Assembly (NCBI GenBank): GCA_037043015.1
Contig: CM073321.1
Span: forward strand, 42,056,420 to 42,120,419
DNA from: Bryum argenteum
Taxonomy: Eukaryota; Streptophyta; Bryopsida; Bryales; Bryaceae
Length of the DNA stretch: 64,000 nt
Reading direction: 5' to 3'
Positions 1 to 10,026 of this stretch are shown piece after piece (position 1 is the first letter of the stretch; each line of letters opens with the position of its first letter). Below the pieces are notes generated by a model. The model made no database searches. It was not told where the DNA came from and saw only the letters and a list, made by a program, of their open reading frames with translations. The position numbers and the translations under genes were made by a program.

Positions 1-960
1 CTCGCTTCTGCGCTCCGCATGCTTGTTTTCGTCTGTCGGCGAATTACTTTGTGTTTTCTTGAATTCTCGCTATCGCTACCTTCTGGCCTCGAAAGTAGCT
101 ATCTCCTGGCCTCGAAGGTCGTCTTTGTTCATGTTTATATAGTCTTTGTTATCTACTCGCTTGTCTTTGTACATTCTCCTAGACGCTTCTTGCTCTGCTC
201 TCTGACGCTTTTTGCTTCTCTTAGCTATGCGCCTCGACCCTGTTAGCTTACAAAGGTGTAGACTTCTCTTGCGCGACACTATCGGTTTGTGAAGCTGTTT
301 CTGCGCCTCGAAGTGTCTGTTTTTCGCGGCATCAAGTGGGTGGCTCGTTTCGACGGTGCTTTTGCAGATTTGGCAGCGCTCACCAAAGTTCCTGGACTTT
401 ACAACCTTCTCTGTAAGTTAATTGCCACTGTTTGTAACTTTTGGTTTGCAATTTCGTTCTGTGGTGTTTGCTTATTTTGTTCATTTCTGTCAATTTTCCA
501 AACTTTGGGAGTTGAATTTGACTAGCTTTCAGGATCCTTGAAATTTGAGTGACTAGTTTGGAAAAGATGAGGAGGAACTTTGAGTGTAGATGTCTGATTT
601 AGGAAAAAAAGAGGAAACTGGCTTGCTAGAGCTAGTTCATAAAATTCCTGAACCCTAATTTTTAAGAGGAGCTCTGGAATTTGAATGTTGAAACAAAAAG
701 GGTGGATTTTTTTGAGTTGTTTAGGGTTGATTCAGAGCATTTCACATATCCGTTCAATTGCCAATTGGTGAGAGTTGTCAATGAGGTTGTACTTAGTGAT
801 TTTAGATAATTAGAATGCGTATGTTCACCTCCAGATCATCGATTTGTGAATCGATTGCAATTGAATTGGTCTACTATGTGATTCTTGCATACTTGAATCT
901 GCGTTACCGTTGAGAATTTCGTGGATCACCGATTGAGGGGGAAGCCGGAAAACCGGATAA
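1..960. other. No supported gene; possible 5' exon
   Basis: No convincing protein is visible. A 78-codon open frame begins at 289, and a good splice donor (GTAAGT) interrupts it at about 412. The stretch could therefore be a leading exon of the decayed gene that follows, but nothing homologous can be named. The remainder is AT-rich. Confidence 0.25.
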
Positions 961-1402
961 TCCAACTCAACTGGAGTTGAAGTAGAAAGATTATGTACGT
1001 TTCTTCAAGCAGTTAAAAAAGCACCATAATATTCAACTCGACTCGAGTTGAATCATTTAAGCATAGGAATCACTAAATGCAGACATGGTATCCATATAGT
1101 TGAAACATGACATGACAAACTCAACTGAAGTATAGCACAGATCCTCTGACTAAATAAGACAGGAACATGAGTCTATACAATCAACTCGATTCGAGTTGAA
1201 TTGGAGAAGATTTATCTTCAAGTTTAATTCAACTCGACTGGAGTTGAAAGTATTCAAGCACTGTATGAGGAGATCAGAACACTCCTCGAAGGATACATTC
1301 AACTCGAATCGAGTTGAATTAATCTTCCGTGGACAGTTGCTAAAGATATTCGTAATGTAGTAGAGACGAATAGAATGCTATTTCAACTCGACTCGAGTTG
1401 AA
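961..1402. repeat. Palindrome cluster A (CTCGA-N-TCGAG core)
   Basis: At least six short palindromes of one family occur here, at about 961-982 (degenerate), 1031-1053, 1181-1200, 1228-1248, 1297-1319 and 1380-1402. The ideal arm is TTCAACTCGA, a single central base, then its reverse complement. 1031-1053 and 1297-1319 are perfect apart from the centre. Spacing is irregular (47 to 150 bp) and the sequences between are unrelated. A likely splice acceptor (TCATCAG) at about 1459 follows the cluster, so it probably lies in an intron of the pseudogene downstream. Confidence 0.85.
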
Positions 1403-1459
1403 TACTAATCCTTGCAATATGTTTAGATAAATACTCATTTGGCCCCTGTGTCTCATCAG

Positions 1460-1713
1460 GAGAAAACAATTCAAAGGAGAGGCTCTCTGCATTCTTCAAG
1501 TCCTATGTTCCTGATGGCAATAGCGAAGTCGCGGACCCATAAATATTTAGCGACATGTGGGTGCACACAGGGCTTCGGATGTTGAATGGTGGAGTATGCT
1601 CCTTACACCGCACACGCACAAGCTGGCTGTCGTCACCAAGTACAAGGGAGCAAAGTGCAACCTTCCTGTCAATTTGGAGAACATCATCGACGATGTCGTC
1701 GTCCACAACACGC
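1460..1713 (+). pseudogene. ParB-like family pseudogene, 5' part (split by transposon)
   Basis: The frame opens after a splice-acceptor-like TCATCAG and reads GENNSKERLSAFFKSY, then shifts frame near 1550. From 1557 it stays open into the transposon insertion at 1714. The second half aligns with the minus-strand pseudogene at 56.2-57.0 kb: a shared W-S-x6-T-H motif is followed by L-P-x2-L-D/E. When the element and one 8-bp repeat are left out, the frame continues across the junction (VVVHNT joined to HWISVT at 8202) for about 50 more codons before a TAG. It is therefore the 5' part of the pseudogene at 8202-9375. The molecular role of this N-terminal region is unknown. Confidence 0.6.
1706..1713. 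repeat. 8-bp target-site duplication, left (copy 1)
   Basis: CAACACGC directly precedes the left terminus of the element. The same eight bases directly follow the right terminus at 8194-8201. The match is perfect. Confidence 0.93.
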
Positions 1714-1757
1714 CACGGGTAGATCACTTAATGTATTTTAAAAACAACGTGCGGGCT
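1714..1757. repeat. Left terminal inverted repeat (copy 1)
   Basis: The first 15 bases are a perfect inverted match to the right end. The match then continues imperfectly through an ATTTT block to a shared ACGTGCGG near 1747-1755. Confidence 0.85.
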
Positions 1758-2149
1758 AATATAGAGAGGATTATATTCATTTGAAGTAAAAATTATAAAA
1801 GAATTCCAAATAATGAAGGGCTTATTAAATATAGACAATCTCATTATAAGTAATTTAGATAGACATAAAACATGGGCCATTACTTTTTTGTAAATTTAAT
1901 ATAGGGTGGAAAGATAAGGATCTTAGAAGGTTTCATTAGTATGCTGTGTAAATAGGTTAGGACTCACGGAAATGGTTTATTAGTCTAAAAATGGATGAAT
2001 TAGGTAAAGCGTCGCTATTGGAGTTGTCTTCCTTGCGCCAATTTGCAAATGGCTAGGGTTTGCTTTGCCTTTTCGGCTGCTTGTTTGGAGGTTGGAGTGT
2101 GGTGATCGTGTTTTAGCTGAGCGCGTGCAAGTGTGCATCTAATTGGGCT

Positions 2150-5100
2150 GTGAAAGGTCGAGTTATGGCAATCCAAGTGAAGATATGGACAATGGAGGAG
2201 GAATGTGCTGTGCCGCAATATTACAGCAAAATCAAGGTATTGGAGGAGGAAACATATGCGTCTCTTAGGGTTCGTTTGGAAGAGAAATCTGCGTTGGAGT
2301 GGCCATTTCAATTTTGGGACAGTGAAGAGAAGTGTAGAATCCGAGAGAAGATGGAGGGTTTGAACGATGTAACAAGTGATGTGTATGTGCTGCCCTTGCG
2401 ATGTGAAGTCAAGGAGGCCTCTAAACGGCGTCGTCTTGATGATGGGATTCATGTAGCAGATCGGGGTCTTCAAGAAGTGGCCAATTTCCCGGAAAGTGAA
2501 GAAGACATCGATAACCATCCTCTTGAGCCTCTTGGAAGCTGCGGGGTTGCGGGTTCCAACGGGAATACGGAAGCTTTGGAGCACCAAGTTGATTCCACCT
2601 TAATATCCAAAGACGTTTGGGAGCGATACCTTGATCATGCAGAGAAGATGAAAAGGGATCTTAAGTGCTCTTCCCAGGAGGACAATCGGTGGGTGTTGAA
2701 GTCTTGGGACTTTAATGGTAATAGTGTAGTGAAGATATTCTGCATCGAATGCCGGAAGGAGATTGGAGGGGACAGTGGAAAGCACGACAAGACCAACATT
2801 CAAAATTTGTTCAACAATTTCAAAGCAAAGCATTTGGTGAGTACAAACCATGTGAAGAATTGGTGTGTGAAGAATGACGTTCCTTATGCAGATCATCCAC
2901 AATCTACAGCACCTAAGGGGAAGTCCGTTCATATGACTCCGGAGATGCACCAAAAACTCATTGACGAGGGTGTTGAAATTATGGAGGAAGTGAACAAGAG
3001 TATGAATGGTGCACAAAAACCTTTCACGGTCCTTGGTACATTTAGGAGAGCCGCCCAAGAGCTTTTGGATGAAGGTGAAATGCTTTTATTGCAGAGACTT
3101 GCTAAGCTTGTGTCCCCCAAAGAAGAACTTGGAATGGAATTTGAAGCATCACTTGGCATCTGCAAAGCACTTGCAAGCAATAGAACAATCAAAGGCTCTT
3201 TCTAAAGGTCCAACTGCAATTCTTAGTGGAAAGAGAGGAAGGCCAGCGCTATCATCTGGGGCTAGTGTACACTCAAACCAACCTGATCTTGGAAGGTGGT
3301 GGAAGACTTCCGCTACTACCGAGATGGAAGGAAGTAAGGCATCTAACTTTGACCACAATCCGTGTTTGCGTTTGATGTGTTGGGGCTTTAGGGGTCCGGT
3401 TTATAAATACTACGTGGTGTGTTGTATTCGGTTCGTGAGTTGCTTAATGATCCATGTGGGAAGGGTTTGGTATGCGAACCCCACCTTACAAACATGTGTG
3501 AATATCGATGGAGGCTCTATCAATATTAATGGTACTTTTAGGCATGTGTCATGTTTGAGGGTGGATCCATCTGGAATTGGTTTTTGTGGTCTTGTTTGCT
3601 CTATGTGCGCTACAATCCCATTAGAGAATGATTTCAAAAAGAGAGTCTTACGTGAAGAACGTAACCTTGACAAAAGGGGGACTCGAAGCACCGGGGGGGA
3701 GGGAGAAGGATTGGATACCTACAAATTTCTGAACTTGCCAAGCATAGTCGTGAGCTCAATAGAAAACTAAAAGCTGAGAGATTCTTGCACTTGGCAGCTC
3801 GTGCTAGAATTGTTCAACTTAAGGTCAAACGTCCAACTCTACGAGAACTAGCAAGAGAGGCTTCGTTAGAGCATAATGTCATAAAGTTTTGCACTAGTAT
3901 CATCAATGCTCATAGGTCAGGGGCATTTGGAAGGAAGCCGGCACTATGGAACTTTCTTAGCGATATAGCGCAGAATGTGAATAGGAATGCTAGAGGGAAC
4001 CGTTACAGTGAAAGTACCAAGTGTTTAGGGGAAGTGATGAAGGTATATGGAGGACGAAGGATGATAGATATTTTTTCTTTGAATTTTGCGGGTCCAAGTT
4101 ACAGTCAAGTGAAGCGGGATCTAAGTAAAGGTGTGCAGTTTATACCTGGTGAACACGTCGAGATTTTTGCGGCAGTTGCACAAATATATAGAGATGCTAA
4201 AGTGGCGCATAATATTCTCGGTCCAGTTCCAGTTATTCTTGCAGAGGATGAAACTAAAGTGAAAGGGAGAGTAGCTTGGGAACCTAAGCGGGATACTCTT
4301 GCTGGATTTTGTGGGCCTTCAGAGAATCATGTATGTATCTCCGGTTTTAGACCTGTTGTTGGATGTGGTGAAGATGGGTACCGTCAAATAGTAGAGTCGT
4401 TCACGAGGAACACTAAAGGGAGTTTTGCCCGTGTAGTTGTTGTGAATCCTTTGCATGATAAACTTCCCCGCCTTGTTTTAGTTGCATGTTGCACTTGTAA
4501 TTGTTTCAAATCTGATTGGGTTAGAAATCAATGGGAAGTTATAGACAAGCTCTGGAAGAGGGATTGTTTTGCCGCTGTGGGTCCAATAGTGGGGCACGCT
4601 AGCGATGGTGATTCCCGTAGGAGACAATTGATGCTTGCAGATTTTAGGAGCATAGAAGGAAATCGTCTTGACATTGGGTGGGAAGGGTGGATGTTCTCCG
4701 CATCTTTAGATAATAATGGGGATGCGAAGGGCCTCCACGACCATGATTATCTACATAATGGTAAAAAATTGATCAATCCTTTGCTTTCAGCTTCAAAGAT
4801 TTTACAGTTGGGAGGAGACTTGTGTCTCCATAGTCACATAGAGCTAGTATTCCAACAATTTGAGAACGATGATCACGGATTAAAAATGGAGGATGTTGAT
4901 AGGAAAGATCGTCAAAACTGGGGAGCTGCACAAAGATTGTGCCAAGCCAAGGTAAGGTCTTGTTTGGCACGTATGCGTGACGGAGACTATCCTTGTAGAG
5001 AAAGAACACTTGGGACTGACTACTATTTAGAGATTTGCGCAAACTACATTGACATTTTTTGTTCACCTAGATTAGATCTTCGTTCCAGGATTGTGTTGTG

Positions 5101-6693
5101 TGGAAAGGTCTCATTTTTCTTTCGAATTTGGAGATTATGGTTTCAAAATGGAGATCATGGGGTATTGGGAAATTCACAAAAACTCATCGAGGCTAAAAGT
5201 TTTGTTAGTCAACAATGTTTTTTGGATATTCAGTTATCATGTCATTTTGTGGTTCTTTTAATTTGTCATTTCAGAGATAGGTACCCGGAGTTAGCCGTTC
5301 CACTTCATTTGACTGGCAGTGACTCGTGTGAGGTGTTCTTTTCAAAAATTGGGGGCATGAATGGGCATGAGCGTGCATATGACTTCCACGAATTGTTGAA
5401 CACTGCCAACACTCTAAACCATATTTCTGCGGTGGAATACGGGAAGAATGGTTTAGGATTCAAAAAGCAACATAATAAGATGGAGAATGTTTGGGAAGCG
5501 CTGCACAAGCTTCAACCTGGAGAAGAGCGATGCAATTTGGGCGACTATAGTTTAATATCTTCAAATGCTGAGGTGATAAGTGCGCTAAAGGAGGGATTGA
5601 AGGAGGCCCATGCATTATTCAGGCCTCTTAATATGGCTCCAAGTGTTCAATGCCCAGCACACAAAAAAAATTGGTATGAGAAGCCGTGGGTAGTTGAAAG
5701 AGCCGACCCAAAAAGCTTTGCTTACAAACCTAGCTTAAGGCCGGAATCAGGGGAAGATGGCGACTCAGAGGTATTGCGAGACCGGTTGCATACAGAAGTG
5801 TTGGCCTCCGTGGGTATTGTAGAAGACACCCAGATGAGGGATTCAATAGAAGAAGAGGTCGTGGACGATGGTTTGCAACATATCGCCTTATTGGAAGAAG
5901 AGACCCGTGATGTCATAACGGAACTATTGAACCAAGTAGAGAATCAAGTGACACTTGTGCACGGTGCCAAGAAGATAATGCCAACCGTAGAAGTTGGTGG
6001 CCATTCTATTTACAAATCGACACTTGTATCACAGTTGAATGGGAATGTTTTTCTTTCCAAAGATAGATTGGCAAGAATTAAACATAGCATTCAATTCAAT
6101 AACCATGATAATTGTCTCCAAGCAGAATATTCATGTGGGTCAAGTCTGTTATGTATAGGATCAGATTGTGGAGTGCATTTTGTCCAACGAATCACGACAA
6201 GGTTATCTTCAACAGTAAGATCTGCTGCCAAACGAAAAAGGGGACGTTCAAGTACTGCTAATAAAGCTGGAAATGCTACTAACATATTGAACGGAGTAGA
6301 TGAGGGGTCATGGTGGGTGGGCAGGGTGCAGGCTATGCGACGTCGCAATGGGAAACAATTTGGAGTACTAAGGCAAGCAGTTGACCTCCTTGCCCGAACA
6401 GAGGAATCAGGGAAGAGAAATCCTAACAACCCTCATATTGAAGTGATGTTGCAATATTATAGAAAACATCCGGGCCGTGATAAGTTTAAATATGATCACA
6501 CAGATAGTCAGTGGATTGATATAGATTGTGTTATATCTATTGTCACTATGAGCTACAATTCTACAAACGAAGTATACACTCTTGACAAGAATGATTTGAG
6601 CTGACTTTCCAAGTTTGTCAGGCATCAAGTATATAGGATTGAGTACCTAGTTTGCATCATCAACTTCGACTGCTTCATACAATGTAAGTATTC
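2150..6693 (+). pseudogene. Transposase of the 6.5-kb element, copy 1 (frame-broken)
   Basis: One intron-less reading region is split into three overlapping frames: 2150-3205, 3006-3770 and 3785-6604. The N-terminal third has two zinc-finger-like motifs. One is C-x2-C near 2742 followed by H-x5-H near 2830-2850. The other is C-x2-C near 3083-3094 followed by a His pair near 3140-3170. The central part shows a possible RNase-H-type core: an acidic EDE run at 4244-4252, SDGDSRRR with Asp at 4604, an HDHDYLHNGKK block near 4735-4770, and SCEVFFSKIGG with Glu near 5330. That order and spacing recall P-element/THAP9-like transposases. The breaks look artefactual or recent. Copy 2 is open across the first two: a 2-nt difference near 3050, and a G-run of 7 versus 5 near 3702. 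The TGA at 6602 is CAG in copy 2, where the protein runs on about 30 residues. Intact length would be near 1,500 residues. Confidence 0.8.
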
Positions 6694-7290
6694 AACATGC
6701 ACGATGCTTCATACAATGTAAATATTCAATATGCACCATGTTAGAGTTTTGACATTGTTACCATTTTTTATAAGAACAATTATTTGATTGATCAAGAATA
6801 CATTATAAGTATTCAATATGCACCATGTAAGAGTTAAGACATTGTTGTTTTATAAAAACAATTATATGATTGATCAAGAATCTTGATATATGTCACGTGT
6901 TTGTCGTCATCGTAAGGTTTTGGAAACATGGAGCACCAAGTAAGTAATGAAAGAAGCGCCTTTGTTGAGTGTTGGAGGCGTAGTAGAGAAAGTGAAAGAG
7001 ATCTCGCTTGGAAGCGTGATGAAATGGCAAAAGATTGTGCATGACAATGTAAGTATCCAACATGCACCATGTAAGAGTTAAGACATTGTTATTTTATAAG
7101 AACAATTATATGGTTGATGAAGAATCTTGATATATGTCACATGTTTTTCGTCATCATAAGGTTTTGAAAACATGGACCACGAAGCAAGCATTGGAAGGGC
7201 GGCACAGTTGGGCTTTGGAGGCGCGGTAGAGAAAGTGGAAGAAATACAGCTTGGAGGCGTGACGAAATGACAAAAAATTGTGCATGTTGC
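6680..7290. repeat. Tandem repeats of about 243 bp in transposon 3' region
   Basis: Units begin with a GTAAGTATTCAA(C/T)ATGCACCATG block at about 6684 (short), 6805 and 7049. The two long units share the run from this block through a conserved AAGAATCTTGATATATGTCAC to a segment ending GATTGTGCATG. No coding function is apparent. They may be subterminal transposase-binding repeats or simple internal expansion. Confidence 0.75.
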
Positions 7291-7749
7291 TAAGGGTAGA
7301 AGTACTAGACTTGTAAACCGCTCCCCGTGGTTGTTTATATTCGATGTGTTTGTGATCATTTTATATACCACATGTTGTGTTTGTAAACGCAGAGACATTT
7401 TTCTTCCGTTTCCACTCTTATCCCATTTGTGGTGTACTTGGGGTTATTTTGTATTTCTTGTCATAGTGTGGGCTAGATTGTAAATTCTAAAACCTGCTTG
7501 ATGTGTTTAAGGTCATATCTTTTAAATAAATTCATTATTCATGAGGTTATTGGGGTTTATGATGTTACTTTGTGAAATAACACGTTTTGCTGTGTTTTGT
7601 TGTGAATAGACACTTTATTCATGCCGGCCTCGAAAGAGGACTGGAGTTCATATCATCAATTTATTTAGTGTCACTTGCACAACAATGTATGAATTGGTAT
7701 GTTTGCTAGCATCATTTTATTTATGTTCATGATTACTTGTTTGCAATTG

Positions 7750-7930
7750 TATGACTCCAAAGGGTTTTGGCTATTACCTTGTTTGCAGTGGTTTTGTTTG
7801 CACACTCCTTTCTCCAACGGGTTTTGTCTATTACTTTGTTCGTAGTGGTTTTTTTGTTTGCACACTCCTTTCTCCAAAGGGTTTTGTCTATTACCTTGTT
7901 TGGAGTGGTTTTTTTGTTTGCACACTCATT
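7750..7930. repeat. Three 60-bp tandem repeats in transposon
   Basis: Three head-to-tail units of about 60 bp are present, each with GGGTTTTG, CTATTAC, CTTGTTTG and TTTGCACACTC blocks. They are open in several frames only because of low complexity and are not treated as coding. The same array is present in copy 2 at about 31910-32090. Confidence 0.85.
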
Positions 7931-8148
7931 TGTTTCCATGTTTTCTCTCAACACTTGTCATTTTGCTTATGCTTTTAAATTAGTTTTAATTACTTAAAAG
8001 GAATATAGAGTACAAAAAATTGTATTGACTTGGACAATATAAGTAATGAAAGGGTGCAAACAAATGGGCCATTTTTGAAATTTAAGTAATTATAGGGAGG
8101 CTTTAATAAGGCCCTAGAAGGTAAATAGCCCCAAAACAAAAAACCTCC

Positions 8149-8201
8149 AGCCGCACGTGGTGCACAAAAATGCCTTAGAGTGATCTACCCGTGCAACACG
8201 C
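8149..8201. repeat. Right terminal inverted repeat and target duplication (copy 1)
   Basis: 8149-8193 mirrors the left end: perfect for 15 bases, then imperfect to the shared CCGCACGT block. CAACACGC at 8194-8201 is the right target-site duplication. Confidence 0.88.
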
Positions 8202-9375
8202 ACTGGATCTCCGTGACGTGCATCATGGACAACCCCACTCAAGACACGACTTCTGACCAAGACTACCGATTCACTTACATGATCGATACTATGAAGATTG
8301 CATTTGTCATTTGGGCTCATGTCGAGAGTATAAAAAAATCTTAGTACGATCCCTTGGCAAAAAATGTCGGGCAACACATTTGCGAATTCCGATTCACAAC
8401 CGAGCTTGGTAACCAGCAGCCCCCAAGTATTCTCGCCCCTCGTCTCTGATCACTGGTCACTGCCATGGTGAACTTCAAGGCAAAGCTGCAACGCAAGAAG
8501 ATGCAAATGCAACCCCTTCGTCTAACGCAGGAAGTAAGCATGGACAGTGGCAGCTATGAGTCGATTCTATATCAGACTCCTGAGGCGACGGGATCAAAGA
8601 GGCGCAAGGCGAATTCGTCCCAAGCACAACGGGGGTCGACACCAAAGAAGATCAAATCAGTCACAACGAAGAAGTCGACCCTGGCCGATTCCATGGAGAT
8701 TGATCAGGCGAGCCTAGTATCAACCTTGACAGACGTCCCAATCGACAGTGTAGAGAAAGTTGTCGATTACAAAGAGTCCATGAATGTCTTCAAGAACTAC
8801 TAGGCTATTTGCCAGGACTCTTACATCTTCGGCTCAGATGTCACTTCCAAGATTCCAATTGAGCGTCTCTTTACCCCCTCCCCGCCGACCTGAACATCTG
8901 GAACCTCGAGCAGGAAAAAGTCAAGCACACAATAAGATAAGATGTGCGATAAGGAGAAGAAGAACACCCTCTGCGTCTTCCCGGAGAATAAGCTTGTAAA
9001 ACCCCAATCTTGGCAGGAGATACAGGACGGGGAGTTCCACATGGTCAATGGACAACAATGTGTCTAGGCCTCCAAGCAGTTGCAAAACAGGCTAGATGTA
9101 GATGTGAAGATTAGGGACGCTTTTAAGGCCTGGGACTGCTTCGTAGTATGGAATGAAGATAAGTCCATCATTCGGAGAATCTCCGCGTTCTACAACAGGG
9201 TCAACCACTTTATGCATACATATCCAATGTGGGCGAGAAACATCATCGCGGCGCGAGAGCTGTAGGAAAGCCTCGGTAGACTGGAGAATCCAAAGGAGGC
9301 TACTGAGGTTGGCAAGACCGTCGCACAGAAGGCCTCGACCGGTAGGAAATCAGCTAAGGACGCGTCCAATTTATG
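8202..9375 (+). pseudogene. ParB-like (NGQ motif) pseudogene, 3' part
   Basis: This continues the frame broken by the transposon. It runs through a basic, Ser/Thr-rich segment (8465-8800) into FKNY-stop-AICQDSYIFG, a region with HMVNGQ near 9035-9055, and KIRDAFKAWDCFVVW near 9110-9150. The same blocks, in the same order, occur in the minus-strand pseudogene at 55.6-57.2 kb (KDYR-stop-NSADCYVFG, IINGQHHVEAAKQL, KIVALRTWKAHVVW). The NGQHH-AA pattern after an SL-x-S-x-Q-x3-I-x-MP run resembles the ParB/sulfiredoxin fold signature (GQHR/GEHR). In-frame stops are numerous (for example 8802, 8890, about 8938, 9066, 9263), mainly TAG and TGA, so this copy is dead. ParB-like assignment is by motif only. 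Confidence 0.6.
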
Positions 9376-9384
9376 TGCAACTCC

Positions 9385-9913
9385 ATTCAACTCGATTCGA
9401 GTTGCATAGTGTCCTACAATACTAACGATGATATTTTGATTCCATTCCAGCTGTAACCTATTTCAACTCGACTCGAGTTAAATTTCTAACTCAATTTCGT
9501 ACTTGGTTGATACGGGAGCTCATGGAAGCTTTAAAGCTTAGATTTGCTCTCATTGACGTTAAGGGCGCCTAGAAAGCAGTGACAGCAAGCAAAGCGGCCA
9601 GAGAAAAGCTCAATTTGAGTTGAATATTCTAAGTTCTTTGTATTTAACTAGAGTCAATCTTAATGCGCACTTCAGTGTGCAGAGATCATTTCACTCTTGA
9701 ACTCCAATCAACTTTACTCGAGTTGAATGGATTATTAAGTCTGCTATGGAACCATGTTTACATATTTAACTCGAGTCGAGTTGAACACAAACTATAGACT
9801 AGTTAGGTCCATTTTTCTCATGTAGTCTTAAATTCAACTGGACTCGAGTTGAATGTATTGATTGCTGGCGCTTAGTAGTTCATATTTGGTATTCAACTCG
9901 GGTCGAGTTGAAT
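9385..9913. repeat. Palindrome cluster B (CTCGA-N-TCGAG core)
   Basis: Six or more copies of the cluster A palindrome family occur, at about 9385-9405, 9462-9482, 9706-9729, 9765-9785, 9832-9854 and 9891-9913. Degenerate forms lie near 9610-9626. They sit between the end of the pseudogene exon and a splice acceptor (TTGCAG, 10021-10026), so again probably in an intron. Centre base and one or two arm bases vary. Changes often keep pairing. Confidence 0.85.
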
Positions 9914-10026
9914 GCGCACATCAGATTAGTATAGTAATGCTCTCACATGCCAGCTCCACTCTAACCTAAATCGTGTTACACTTACAAGTTATTGATAATT
10001 TCATCTCTTGCTGTGTCAACTTGCAG

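Larger units (their letters stand above)
1714..8193 (+). mobile_element. 6,480-bp DNA transposon, copy 1
   Basis: This is a complete cut-and-paste type element. Both ends begin with CACGGGTAGATCACT as terminal inverted repeats, extending imperfectly to about 44 bp. It is flanked by a perfect 8-bp target duplication, CAACACGC. It carries one long transposase reading region (2150 to about 6693), then two blocks of tandem repeats before the right end. A nearly identical copy lies at 31646-38118 in the opposite orientation with a different target duplication, so both copies moved independently and recently. An 8-bp duplication is typical of the hAT and P superfamilies. The termini match neither the usual hAT CAGGG start nor the P-element end as I know them, so superfamily placement is open. 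Confidence 0.92.

Noticed and set aside
2015-3692. Several minus-strand open frames opposite the transposase (190, 152, 93 codons)
   Set aside because: They mirror the transposase coding frame and lack any family signature. The plus strand carries the zinc-finger and catalytic-type motifs.
7671-7997. Open frames on both strands over the 60-bp repeats (also 31842-32168)
   Set aside because: They exist because the unit is a multiple of three and low in complexity. There is no start context or similarity, and the same is seen in both transposon copies.
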